DNA of 64,000 nt from contig NZ_JACBFY010000002.1 of assembly GCF_021401245.1 (NCBI RefSeq), forward strand, positions 992,001 to 1,056,000, given 5' to 3'. This document shows positions 25,278 to 33,943 of the stretch, in pieces. Each line of letters opens with the position of its first letter. The first letter of the stretch is position 1. The translations under genes were made by a program, and so were the position numbers. The notes beneath the pieces were generated by a model. That model saw only the letters and a list, made by a program, of their open reading frames with translations, was not told the DNA's origin and did not search any database. The DNA comes from Pseudacidovorax sp. NFM-22. Its GTDB lineage: Bacteria > Pseudomonadota > Gammaproteobacteria > Burkholderiales > Burkholderiaceae_C.

Positions 25278-26743
25278 GGCGTTCGCCGAGCCGGCGCACC
25301 CGCATCTTCCTGGCCGTGCTGCTGATCTACGTGGCCGGCATCACCTGGCTGCTGTGGCGGGTGGTGGGCGACATCGACCCGCGCTACCGCGAATCGGCCG
25401 AGGAGGCGCAGGTGGAGATCGCCCAGCTCATGGCCACGCTCATCGAGCAGGACGTGATCGCCGGGGCCATCGACACCCGGCGGCTGGAGCCGCTGTTCCG
25501 CGCCCTCTATGCGCGGGAGTTCTCGGCCCAGATCTACAACCTGCACAAGCAGAAGGTGGAATTGCGGGTCTACGTCACCGACCGCAGCGGCCGCGTGATC
25601 TACGACTCCACCGGCCGTGCCGTGGGCGCCGACTATTCGCGCTGGATCGACGTCAGCCGCACGCTGGCCGGCGGCTATGGCGCCCGCGCCACGCGCGACA
25701 TGGAGGCCGACCCGCTCAGCTCGGTGCTCTATGTGGGGGCGCCCATCCGCTGGGCAGGCGAGATCGTCGGCATGGTGGGCGTGGGCAAGCCGGTGCAGAG
25801 CTTCGGCCAGTTCGTGCAGGACGCCCGCCAGCGCGTGATCTGGGTCGGTGCCGGCTCGGCGGCGGCATTGCTGGTGCTGGCGCTGATCGTCTCGGTGTGG
25901 CTGGTGCGCCCCTTCGGCCTCACGGCCGACTACATCCGCTGGCTGCGCACGCAGCGCGGCTTCCATCCTTTGCGCATGCTGCGTCGCGCCGCCGCCATGG
26001 GCCGCGCGGCGGTGCAGGAGATGGGCGATGCCTTCACCGGCCGCAACTACGTGGCCGACTACGTCCAGACCTTCACCCACGAGATCAAGAGCCCGCTGTC
26101 GGCCATCCGCGGCGCCGCCGAGCTGCTGCAGGAGGCCGGCATGCCGCCCGAGGAGCGCGAGCGCTTCCTGGCCAACATCGGCCGCGAGAGCGAGCGCATC
26201 CAGCAGCTGGTGGACCGCATGATGGAACTCACGGCCCTGGAGACGCGCCGCGTGCTCGACCAGGTGCAGCCCGTGGCCCTGGGCGCCCTGCTGCGCGAGG
26301 CCGCCCAGGGCGTGGCGCCGGCCGCCGCGCGCCGTGGCGTGGTGATCGACGTGCAGGGCCTGCGCGAGGACCTGGGCGAGGTGCATGCCGACGGCGATCC
26401 GCTGCTGCTGCGACAGGCCGTGGGCAACCTGCTGGACAACGCCATCGACTTCTCGCCCGAGGGCGGCACCGTGCGGCTGAGCCTGCGGCTGCAGGGCCGG
26501 CGCGGCGTGATCGCGGTGCGCGACCAGGGGCCGGGCATCCCGGCCTATGCGCAGGCGCAGGTCTTCCAGAAGTTCTATTCGCTCGCGCGCCCGCACAGCC
26601 AGAAGAAGAGCACCGGCCTCGGCCTCGCCTTCGTGCGCGAGATCGCGGCGCTGCACGGCGGCAGCATCGCGCTCGGCAATGCGGAAGGCGGTGGCGCGCA
26701 GGCCACGCTGACCTTGCCGCTGATCAGTGGGCCGCTGCGATGA
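25274..26743 (+). CDS. creC: Sensor histidine kinase CreC
   Basis: 489 residues. N-terminal membrane helix (about 9-30), periplasmic sensor region of about 160 residues containing KVELRVYVTDRSGRVIYDS and SSVLYVGAPIRW, second membrane helix near 195-215, then HAMP-like segment, phospho-acceptor His in FTHEIKSPLSAIRG, the N-box NLLDNAIDFSP, DQGPGIP and STGLGLAFV. The periplasmic motifs are those of CreC. Start overlaps the creB stop. Confidence 0.9.
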   Translation: MRRSPSRRTRIFLAVLLIYVAGITWLLWRVVGDIDPRYRESAEEAQVEIAQLMATLIEQDVIAGAIDTRRLEPLFRALYAREFSAQIYNLHKQKVELRVYVTDRSGRVIYDSTGRAVGADYSRWIDVSRTLAGGYGARATRDMEADPLSSVLYVGAPIRWAGEIVGMVGVGKPVQSFGQFVQDARQRVIWVGAGSAAALLVLALIVSVWLVRPFGLTADYIRWLRTQRGFHPLRMLRRAAAMGRAAVQEMGDAFTGRNYVADYVQTFTHEIKSPLSAIRGAAELLQEAGMPPEERERFLANIGRESERIQQLVDRMMELTALETRRVLDQVQPVALGALLREAAQGVAPAAARRGVVIDVQGLREDLGEVHADGDPLLLRQAVGNLLDNAIDFSPEGGTVRLSLRLQGRRGVIAVRDQGPGIPAYAQAQVFQKFYSLARPHSQKKSTGLGLAFVREIAALHGGSIALGNAEGGGAQATLTLPLISGPLR

Positions 26744-26804
26744 GGCGACCCGGACGATGCCCGCCAACCCGCACCTTCCCCGCCTGCCGACGATCCACGC
26801 TGCC

Positions 26805-27146
26805 ATGACCCCCGACGACCCCCAAGACCTGTGCGCCCACCTGCAACAGCTGGAGGTGGAACTGCACCATCCCGGCGTGCCCTGCGACGCGGGGCGGCTG
26901 GAGGCCTTGCTCCATGTCGACTTCCATGAGGTGGGCCGTTCCGGCCTGCCCTACGACCGCGCCACCGTCCTGCGCTACCTGTCGCAGGTGCTGACGCCGC
27001 CGGCGGTGCATTCCAGCGACTTCCGGCTCGAACGGCTGGCGCCGGACCTGGCGTTGCAGACGTTGCGGGTCTCGCTGTGGAAGCGCGAGGGTCCGGCCTG
27101 GCAGCTGCGCTACCACCAGGGAACGCCCGCGGCGTCCGCTGACTGA
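26805..27146 (+). CDS. DUF4440/NTF2-like small protein
   Basis: 113 residues from the ATG at 26805 (a longer form from 26757 is possible). The stretch LEVELHHPGVPCDAGRLEALLHVDFHEVGRSG is typical of DUF4440 members of the NTF2-like fold (LE...LL...F.E.G.SG), followed by LRVSLWKREGPAWQLRYHQGTPA. NTF2-like domains are small pockets for ligand binding or catalysis; no reaction is known. No clear ribosome site. It follows creC by about 60 bases and may be co-transcribed. Confidence 0.75.
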   Translation: MTPDDPQDLCAHLQQLEVELHHPGVPCDAGRLEALLHVDFHEVGRSGLPYDRATVLRYLSQVLTPPAVHSSDFRLERLAPDLALQTLRVSLWKREGPAWQLRYHQGTPAASAD

Positions 27147-27237
27147 GGGAGGGGCGCCCGATTCGGGCCTGCGTCGGCCCGGCATTTGCATGGTCGGCGT
27201 CATCCAGGCCCGCGGGCCGCGTTCTCCCCCCTTTCCC

Positions 27238-27516
27238 ATGCGTGCATCCTCTCCCTCCTCGCGGCCGACCATCGTGGCCGGCATTCCCAAGCTGCCGGCA
27301 CGCAGTGCCGCCATCGTCGTGCCCCTGCTGCTGTCGCTGCTGATGAGCGGCGTCGTCTCGGCCATCAGCACGCTGCGCGGGGGGGGCTGGACGCCCGATT
27401 TCCTGCATCTCTGGCTGGGCGCCTGGATGCTGTCCTGGGCGGTGGCCTTTCCGCTGGTCGTGGTGCTGCTGCCCACGGTGCGCCGCCTGACCGGGCTGGT
27501 GGTCGACCTGCGCTGA
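27238..27516 (+). CDS. DUF2798 two-helix membrane protein
   Basis: 92 residues from the ATG at 27238; an earlier ATG at 27190 adds 16 residues that look unconserved. Two membrane helices (about 25-48 and 58-82) with LLMSGVVSAISTLR, FLHLWLGAWMLSWAVAFP, and a cytoplasmic end VRRLTGLVVDLR, the pattern of DUF2798 proteins. Function unknown. It ends shortly before the hairpin serving the convergent mrcA. Confidence 0.75.
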   Translation: MRASSPSSRPTIVAGIPKLPARSAAIVVPLLLSLLMSGVVSAISTLRGGGWTPDFLHLWLGAWMLSWAVAFPLVVVLLPTVRRLTGLVVDLR

Positions 27517-27534
27517 CGACGCAGCCGCGTCCCA

Positions 27535-27560
27535 TGAAAAAACCCGGCCGAGGCCGGGTT
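27535..27560 (-). terminator. Rho-independent terminator of mrcA
   Basis: Stem AACCCGGCC (27541-27549) / GGCCGGGTT (27552-27560). On the minus strand it is followed by a run of T, so it serves the leftward mrcA; on the plus strand no T run follows. Confidence 0.8.
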
Positions 27561-27585
27561 GTCGAGACAGGTGGCGCGCGGCGCC

Positions 27586-30039
27586 TCAGCGGAACATGTT
27601 CAGGATCCGGTTGCGCTCGTCCGGCTGCGCAGGCGCTGCAGGTTGCCCAGGCTGAGCAGGCTGGCCCGGCACGGCCGGGATGACCGGCTGGTTGCCCCAC
27701 GACGGCGCAGGGCCGCTCGTCGGGGCGCCGCTGTTGACCTCCACCGGCGTGATCGGCGTCAGGGCGGCTTCCACCCCGAGCGACTGCACGCCCTGCCCAT
27801 TGGCGTACTCGTCGTACATCCATTCGCCGCTGGCGTTGGTCACGCCCGGCGGCACGTCCAGCTTGGCCACCGGCACGCCCTTGAGCGCGCCCTGCATGTA
27901 GCGCGTCCAGGCCGGCAGGGCCAGGCTGCCGCCGGTCTCGCCGCGCACGCCCAGCTGGCGCGGCGTGTCGTAGCCGATCCAGGCCACGCCCACGCGGGTC
28001 GGCTGGAAGCCCGCGAACCAGGCGTCGTGCGAATCGTTGGTGGTGCCGGTCTTGCCATAGAGGTCGTCGCGGCGCAGCGTCGTGTAGGCGCGGCGGCCGG
28101 TGCCGTTCTTGACCACGCTGTTCAGCAGCGTGTCGATCACGAAGGCATTGCGCGCGGGGATCACCCGGCCGGCCTCGTCCGCGGGCTTGGGCGGGGTGTC
28201 CTCCAGCACCTGGTCGCGCGCGTCGGTGATGCGGGCGATCAGGCGCGGCTCCACCTTCAGGCCACCGTTGGCGAACACCGAGTACGCCGCGGCCATCTGC
28301 AGCGGCGTCACCGAGCCGGCGCCCAGGCCCATCGTCAGGTACGCGGGATGCTTGTCGGCCGCGAAACCGAAATGCGTGATCCATTCCTGCGCATAGGCCG
28401 GCGTGATGGCGTCCAGCACGCGGATGGTCACCACGTTCTTCGACTGCTCCAGCGCCTGGCGCAGCGTGATCGGACCGGCATAGGTGTTGTCGTAGTTCTT
28501 GGGCTCCCACGGGGCACCGCCAGTGGCGGCGGCGTCGAAGGACAGCGGCGCGTCGTTGACGATGGTGGCGGGCGTGAAGCCCTTCTCCAGCGCGGCCGAG
28601 TAGATGAAGGGCTTGAAGCTGGAGCCCGGCTGCCGCCAGGCCTGCGTGGCATGGTTGAACTTGTTCTTGTTGAAGTCGAAGCCGCCCACCAGCGCCTTGA
28701 CGGCGCCGTCGCGCGGGTCCATCGCGACGAAGGCACCTTCGACTTCGGGCAGCTGGGTCACTTCCCAGCCGTTCTGCGGGCCGGTGCGGGCGATGCGCAC
28801 GATGCTGCCGCGGCGGATGCGCAGCGGCTCGGCCGCCTTCTCCACCAGGCCGCGCTGCACGGCCTGCAGGCCACGGCCGGTGATCTCCACCGAATCGCCG
28901 TTGGCGCGCACCGCCACCACCTTGCGCGGGCCCGCCTCCAGCACCACGGCCGCCATCATGCCGCCGCTGTCGGGCTTGTCCGAGAGCGCATCGTCCACTG
29001 CGTTGTCCACATCGGCACTGTCGGTGGGCAGTTCGACGAAGCCTTCGGGGCCGCGGTAGGGCTGGCGCTGCTCGTAGTCGACGATGGCCTCGTGCAGGCC
29101 CTCGTAGGCCGAGCCCTGGTCGTTGCGCGTGATGGTCGTGTAGACCTTGAAGCCCTTGGTGTAGGTGTCGTCGCCGTACTTGGCCACCATCTGCTGGCGC
29201 ACCATCTCGGCCACGTAGTCGGCATGCAGCTGCGACGGATCGCCGGCATCGCGCAGCTTGAGCGGCTCCTGGCGGGCCTTGGCGGCGTCGGCCTCGCTCA
29301 GGTAGCCGGTCTCGACCATGCGGTTGATCACGTACTGCTGGCGCGCCACCGCACGGCGCGGGTTGGCGATGGGGTTGTTGCTGCTGGGCGCCTTGGGCAG
29401 GCCGGCCAGCATGGCGGCTTCGGCCACCGTGATGTCCTGCAAGGGCTTGCCGAAGTAGGTCTGGGCCGCGGCCGCGAAGCCGTAGGCGCGGTTGCCCAGG
29501 TAGATCTGGTTCAGGTAGATCTCGAGGATCTGGTCCTTGGTCAGCTCGTCCTCCAGCCGCCAGGCGAGCAGCGCTTCCTTCAGCTTGCGGCTGAAGGTGC
29601 GCTCCGAGCTGAGGAACATGTTGCGCGCCACCTGCTGCGTGATGGTTGACGCGCCCTGCCGCACGCCGCCGTGCAGCGCATTGGAGACCACCGCCCGCGC
29701 CAGGCCGATGGTGTCGAGTCCGCCGTGCTGATAGAAGCGCGCGTCCTCGGTGGCCAGCACCGCGTCCTTGAGCACCTTGGGGATCTTGTCGATGGGCACC
29801 AGCTGGCGGCGCTCTTCGCCGAACTCGCCGATCAGGTCGCCATCGGCGGTGAACACGCGCAGCGGCAGTTTGGGCTGGTAGTTCTGCAGCGTGCTCACGT
29901 CGGGCAGCTGGCGCGACATCAGGGCCGCGGCAATGCCGACGATGGCGGCGCCGCACACCACCGCGGTGGCACTGCCGATGGCAGTCCACTTGGCGGCCCG
30001 GCGCAGGCGGGGATCGGACAGACGGTCTTTGAAGGACAT
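27586..30039 (-). CDS. mrcA: Penicillin-binding protein 1A (bifunctional transglycosylase/transpeptidase)
   Basis: 817 residues. A short cytoplasmic start MSFKDRLSDPRLRRAAKW and one membrane helix, then the GT51 glycosyltransferase domain (ATEDARFYQHGG with catalytic Glu, QGASTITQQVARN), an OB-like inserted domain, and the transpeptidase with the nucleophile motif GSSFKP, QSKN and GKTGTTNDS. It polymerises and crosslinks peptidoglycan at the outer face of the inner membrane. The C-terminal Pro/Gly/Gln-rich tail of about 60 residues is disordered. The ATG chosen gives the standard N-terminus; the frame is open about 160 codons further upstream without homology. Confidence 0.95.
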   Translation of the reverse strand: MSFKDRLSDPRLRRAAKWTAIGSATAVVCGAAIVGIAAALMSRQLPDVSTLQNYQPKLPLRVFTADGDLIGEFGEERRQLVPIDKIPKVLKDAVLATEDARFYQHGGLDTIGLARAVVSNALHGGVRQGASTITQQVARNMFLSSERTFSRKLKEALLAWRLEDELTKDQILEIYLNQIYLGNRAYGFAAAAQTYFGKPLQDITVAEAAMLAGLPKAPSSNNPIANPRRAVARQQYVINRMVETGYLSEADAAKARQEPLKLRDAGDPSQLHADYVAEMVRQQMVAKYGDDTYTKGFKVYTTITRNDQGSAYEGLHEAIVDYEQRQPYRGPEGFVELPTDSADVDNAVDDALSDKPDSGGMMAAVVLEAGPRKVVAVRANGDSVEITGRGLQAVQRGLVEKAAEPLRIRRGSIVRIARTGPQNGWEVTQLPEVEGAFVAMDPRDGAVKALVGGFDFNKNKFNHATQAWRQPGSSFKPFIYSAALEKGFTPATIVNDAPLSFDAAATGGAPWEPKNYDNTYAGPITLRQALEQSKNVVTIRVLDAITPAYAQEWITHFGFAADKHPAYLTMGLGAGSVTPLQMAAAYSVFANGGLKVEPRLIARITDARDQVLEDTPPKPADEAGRVIPARNAFVIDTLLNSVVKNGTGRRAYTTLRRDDLYGKTGTTNDSHDAWFAGFQPTRVGVAWIGYDTPRQLGVRGETGGSLALPAWTRYMQGALKGVPVAKLDVPPGVTNASGEWMYDEYANGQGVQSLGVEAALTPITPVEVNSGAPTSGPAPSWGNQPVIPAVPGQPAQPGQPAAPAQPDERNRILNMFR

Positions 30040-30382
30040 GGGAAAGAAACAGGAAGAGGTCGCCGGCGGGAGGGAACGCGAGCATGCCCGCCCGCCGGAA
30101 GGCCGCCGTAACAAGGCGTTGCCTGCACACCGGCAGGCGCGCAAGCCTCGCGCCGCCACGGCAGCCACGCTGTCGGACGGCGGCAGCATTCTCGGTGCGG
30201 CGGGTGCCACGCCGTCGGCAGGGCCATCGTCGCCGCGGATCTTGAAAGGAGGCTGAAGGGCGCTGCACACGGACTTCACACAGGCTTCACACGGCCCGGG
30301 AGGCTTCATCGGCCCTTCCTTCTGGCTTCGGACACCGCAGGGACAGTCCTTCCCATCGCACACACCGAGGAAGGAACCGACC
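30040..30382. other. Divergent intergenic region mrcA / VIT-exosortase cassette
   Basis: 343 bases, gene-free. It holds the mrcA upstream region and, nearer the cassette, the CreB-type direct repeat at 30275-30290. Several frames run through it but none shows a conserved protein. Confidence 0.6.
30275..30290 (+). promoter_or_regulatory. CreB (cre/blr-tag) binding site
   Basis: TTCAC at 30275-30279 and again at 30286-30290 with exactly six bases between, the direct repeat bound by CreB/BlrA in other proteobacteria. It is 92 bases before the VIT/vWA gene and in the same direction, with creBC 5 kb away. Confidence 0.75.
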
Positions 30383-32449
30383 ATGAATCCGAACTTGTCC
30401 TTGCGCCGCCGGCGCAGTCCCGAAGCCCGCGGCTGCGGCCTGTGGGCGTTCACGGCGCTGATGGCGCTGGCCGCCTTTGCGTTGCTGGTGTGCCGGCCTG
30501 TTCTTGCACAGGAAGCTGGCAACGATGCCACCGCGAGTCCCTATCTGGTGGTGCAAAGCGACACCCCCGGCACCGACCGCCTGCCCCTCAAGCGCACCGA
30601 CGTCGACGTGCGCATCGCCGGGGTCATCGCCGACGTGCGGGTGACGCAGACCTACCGCAACGAAGGCGAACGCACGCTGGAGGCGCGCTATGTCTTTCCC
30701 GGCTCCACGCGCGCCGCCGTGGGCGGCATGAACGTGCGCATCGCCGACCGGCTGATCACGGCGCAGATCCGCGAGAAGCAGCAGGCGCGGCTGGAGTACC
30801 AGGAAGCGAAGCAGGCCGGCCAGACGGCCGCGCTGCTCGAGGCCGAGCGGCCCAACGTCTTCCAGATGAACGTGGCCAACATCCGGCCCGGCGACGAGGT
30901 GCGGGTGGAGCTGCGCTACAGCGAGCTGCTGTTGCCGCAGTCGGGCCGCTACCAGTTCGTCTACCCCACCGTGGTGGGCCCGCGCTACGTGGGCGCCGGC
31001 GGTGGCGGGGGACAGTGGAGCGCCCAGCCCACGCTGCCCGCCGGAACGGCCAGTGCCGCGGCCTTCTCGCTCAAGCTGAGCCTCGATGCGCCGCTGCCGC
31101 TGGCGGACATCCGATCGTCCAGCCATGCGCTGGCCATCCAGCCCGGGCGCGACGACCGGCATGCTGCCCTCACCTTGCGCGAGGATGGCCGGCCGCTGGC
31201 CAACCGCGACTTCGTGCTCGACTTCGCCCTCGCCGGTGAGCGAATCCAGTCGGGCCTGATGCTCTATCCGGGCAGCGGGCCGGATGCGGAGAACTTCTTC
31301 CTCGCGATGGTCGAGCCGCCGCGCGCCGTGGCTGCAGAGCGCATCGTGCCGCGCGACTACCTCTTCGTGGTGGACATCTCCGGCTCCATGCACGGCTTTC
31401 CGCTGGACACGGCGCGTGCCATGCTGACGCGGCTGATCGGCGGCCTGCGGCCCAGCGACACCTTCAACGTGATGCTGTTCGCCGGCAGCAACCGCATGCT
31501 GTCGCCCAGGCCGGTGCCGGCGACACGGCCCAACATCGAGCGGGCGCTGAAGACGCTCACCGACATCCAGGGCGGCGGCAGCACCGAGCTGATTCCGGCC
31601 TTGCGTCAGGCCTATGCCCAGCCCAAGGCCGAGGGCGTCTCGCGCAGCATCGTGGTGGTGACCGACGGCTATGTCACGGTCGAGCGCGAGGCCTTCGCGC
31701 TGGTGCGCGAGCACCTGGACCAGGCCAACCTGTTCGCCTTCGGCATCGGCTCCTCGGTCAACCGGCACCTGATCGAGGGTCTGGCTCGGGCGGGCCGTGG
31801 CGAGCCCTTCGTCATCACCGACGAACGGCAGGCGCCCGAGCAGGCGGCACGCTTCCGTCGCATGGTGGAGTCGCCCGTGCTCACCGGCCTGAAGGCGCGC
31901 TTCGAGGGCCTGGAGGTGTACGACGTGGAACCGGCCCGGCTGCCCGACGTGCTGGGCGAGCGGCCCGTGGTGCTCTTCGGCAAGTGGCGCGGCACGCCGC
32001 GGGGCCAGCTGGTGGTCGAAGGCCGCAGCGCCGAAGGTCCGTGGCGCCAGGTGCTGCCGGTGGACGCGGACAGCCTCGCCCCGCAGGCCCTGGCCCTGCG
32101 CGCCCTGTGGGCCCGCGACCGCATCGCGGCGCTGGACGACCAGGAGGGCCTGGAAGGCAGCGGCCAGCAGCGCGAGGCCATCACCGCGCTGGGACTCAAG
32201 TACAGCCTGCTCACCGCCTACACCAGCTTCATCGCCGTCGACCAGGTGATGCGCGGCACGGGCGATGGAGGCACGACGGTCGACCAGCCGCTGCCGCTGC
32301 CCGAGGGCGTGAGCGAGCTCGCCCTGGGCATGCCCGTGCCGGCCACGCCCGAACCCGAGACGCTGGGTGCCGTGGCCGTGGCGCTGGGCATGCTCGCCAT
32401 GCTGCGCCGCCGGCTGCGTCGGCACGATGCGCGGCGCATGACCGCCTGA
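30383..32449 (+). CDS. VIT and vWA domain protein with PEP-CTERM sorting tail
   Basis: 688 residues. Signal peptide with an unusually long basic start (cleavage about residue 42). VIT domain (about 50-185), as in inter-alpha-trypsin inhibitor heavy chains; vWA domain from about 325 with the metal-ion adhesion motif DISGSM (331-336) and VVTDGYV. The C-terminus is a textbook PEP-CTERM signal: PEP at 656-658, a hydrophobic helix (659-674), and RRRLRR (675-680). It should be exported, processed by the exosortase encoded 17 bases downstream, and displayed at the surface. Resembles sortase-target VIT/vWA proteins of marine bacteria, but with a PEP-CTERM instead of an LPXTG-type tail. Confidence 0.88.
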   Translation: MNPNLSLRRRRSPEARGCGLWAFTALMALAAFALLVCRPVLAQEAGNDATASPYLVVQSDTPGTDRLPLKRTDVDVRIAGVIADVRVTQTYRNEGERTLEARYVFPGSTRAAVGGMNVRIADRLITAQIREKQQARLEYQEAKQAGQTAALLEAERPNVFQMNVANIRPGDEVRVELRYSELLLPQSGRYQFVYPTVVGPRYVGAGGGGGQWSAQPTLPAGTASAAAFSLKLSLDAPLPLADIRSSSHALAIQPGRDDRHAALTLREDGRPLANRDFVLDFALAGERIQSGLMLYPGSGPDAENFFLAMVEPPRAVAAERIVPRDYLFVVDISGSMHGFPLDTARAMLTRLIGGLRPSDTFNVMLFAGSNRMLSPRPVPATRPNIERALKTLTDIQGGGSTELIPALRQAYAQPKAEGVSRSIVVVTDGYVTVEREAFALVREHLDQANLFAFGIGSSVNRHLIEGLARAGRGEPFVITDERQAPEQAARFRRMVESPVLTGLKARFEGLEVYDVEPARLPDVLGERPVVLFGKWRGTPRGQLVVEGRSAEGPWRQVLPVDADSLAPQALALRALWARDRIAALDDQEGLEGSGQQREAITALGLKYSLLTAYTSFIAVDQVMRGTGDGGTTVDQPLPLPEGVSELALGMPVPATPEPETLGAVAVALGMLAMLRRRLRRHDARRMTA

Positions 32450-32466
32450 TCGAGGGAGCAACGCCA

Positions 32467-33351
32467 ATGAACCTCGTCGATTGGGCGGGCCGCCATCCCC
32501 GCAGCCTGGAGGTGGCGATCCGCCTCGACCGCCTGCCGCCCGTGCTGTGGCTGCTGGCCACCGCCCTGGTGCTCTGGCCCACCTGGGGCTGGATGGGCGC
32601 CCGCATGCTGGACCGTTCGGACGATCCGCTGGGCCTGCTGGCGCTCGCTGCGCTGGGCCTGTTCGCCTGGCAGGGCCGGCGGTCGCTGCGTGCCTCGCCG
32701 CGGCTGGGGCTGCTGTCCGTGGCGGCGCTTGGCGTGCTGGCCTCTTCGCTGCTGCGGGCCGGCGGTGCGCTGCCGCCGCTGGCCACCGGCCTGCTGGCCG
32801 TGCTGGCCCTGGCTTGCGCGCTGCTCGCCTTCCTGCCCCATGGGCAGCCGGCCCTGCCGGTGCTGGGCCTGGCGGTGCTCGCCCTGCCCCTGCTGTCCTC
32901 GCTGCAGTTCTATGCCGGCTATCCGCTGCGGCTGGTCACGGCCGAGGCGGCGCGCTGGCTGCTGGCGCCGTTCTTCGTCGTCGAGCGTGCCGGCAGCAGC
33001 CTGTGGGTCGACGGCCGGCTGGTGATCGTCGACGCACCCTGCTCCGGCGTGCAGATGGTGTGGATGGGCTACTTCACCGCCTGCGTGGTGGCGCTGTTCA
33101 TGACGCGGATGGACGACCGTGCCTTCCTGCGCCGGCTTCCCGTCGTGGGCTTGGTGGTGCTGGGCGGCAATGTGCTGCGCAATGCACTGCTGGTGGGCCT
33201 GGAAGGCGCCGGCCATGCGCCAGGGCCGCTGCTGCACCAGGCGCTGGGGCTGGCGCTGCTCGCCGTGGTGTGCGGTGCCATCGGGCGGCGCATGCTGCAC
33301 GCGGCACCGCAGGGCCTGGCCCTCGGAAAGGATCGCCATGCGCTGGCCTGA
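32467..33351 (+). CDS. Exosortase (XrtA-like transmembrane protease/transpeptidase)
   Basis: 294 residues with about eight membrane helices. The catalytic Cys192 lies in VDAPCSGVQM, and the second essential position Arg238 in GNVLRN, as in exosortases; His257 (LLHQAL) is the likely third residue. Exosortases recognise PEP-CTERM tails, cleave them and transfer the protein to the envelope. GGGAG ribosome site upstream; 17 bases after the VIT/vWA gene. No exopolysaccharide genes surround it, unlike the usual XrtA locus, so it looks dedicated to the neighbouring substrate. Exact exosortase subtype not determined. Confidence 0.88.
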   Translation: MNLVDWAGRHPRSLEVAIRLDRLPPVLWLLATALVLWPTWGWMGARMLDRSDDPLGLLALAALGLFAWQGRRSLRASPRLGLLSVAALGVLASSLLRAGGALPPLATGLLAVLALACALLAFLPHGQPALPVLGLAVLALPLLSSLQFYAGYPLRLVTAEAARWLLAPFFVVERAGSSLWVDGRLVIVDAPCSGVQMVWMGYFTACVVALFMTRMDDRAFLRRLPVVGLVVLGGNVLRNALLVGLEGAGHAPGPLLHQALGLALLAVVCGAIGRRMLHAAPQGLALGKDRHALA

Positions 33352-33916
33352 TGTCTTCGCGCCTTCGCCCTGGCGCAACCACTTCGCGCACCGGGTGCTG
33401 CACAAGCTGGCGTTCACGCTCGTGCTGGTGGTGAGCCTGGTGGCCAGCTTCTGGTCGCAGATGCGGGACGGTGGCGTGCCGTCTTCGTCCCATGCCGCCT
33501 CGCCCGAATGGCCCGCCACCTGGGACGGCGTGCCGTTGAGGCCGCAGGCGCTCGGCGAGGTGGAGGCCCGCTTCGCCCGCCACTTTCCCGGTCACATCGC
33601 CCGCTTCACCGACGGCCGGCAGGTGCTGGTGATGCGGCAGGTCGAGCGTCCCACGCGCCTGCTGCACCCAGCCGAGGACTGCTGGCGCGCGCTGGGCTAC
33701 CGCATCCTCCAGGCCCGGCTCGAACACGATGCGCGCGACCGGCTGTGGCGCTGCTTCCACGCCGAGCGCGCGGGGAGCAGCACCCAGCGCGTGTGCGAGC
33801 GCATCGAGGATGCCGCGGGCCGCGCTTTCACCGACACTTCCGCCTGGTACTGGGCCAGCTGGCGCGCGAGCGCCGCCGGTCCCTGGACGGCGGTGACCGT
33901 GGTCTCGCCGCCATGA
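33338..33916 (+). CDS. EpsI-like exosortase-associated protein
   Basis: 192 residues. One N-terminal membrane anchor (about 20-40) and a soluble part on the outer face containing LLHPAEDCWRALGY, with His110 and Cys115, as in EpsI/DUF3485 proteins, which commonly accompany exosortases. The rest is Trp- and Arg-rich. Role in other systems is unproven. The start overlaps the exosortase stop by 14 bases and is preceded by AAAGGA, so it is co-translated. Homology is moderate; it could be a distinct family. Confidence 0.7.
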   Translation: MRWPDVFAPSPWRNHFAHRVLHKLAFTLVLVVSLVASFWSQMRDGGVPSSSHAASPEWPATWDGVPLRPQALGEVEARFARHFPGHIARFTDGRQVLVMRQVERPTRLLHPAEDCWRALGYRILQARLEHDARDRLWRCFHAERAGSSTQRVCERIEDAAGRAFTDTSAWYWASWRASAAGPWTAVTVVSPP

Positions 33917-33943
33917 ACGACACGACAGACAACGGGACGCGAT

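Noticed and set aside
27541-27560. Terminator for the plus-strand DUF2798 gene
   Set aside because: No T run follows on the plus strand; the hairpin fits mrcA on the minus strand.
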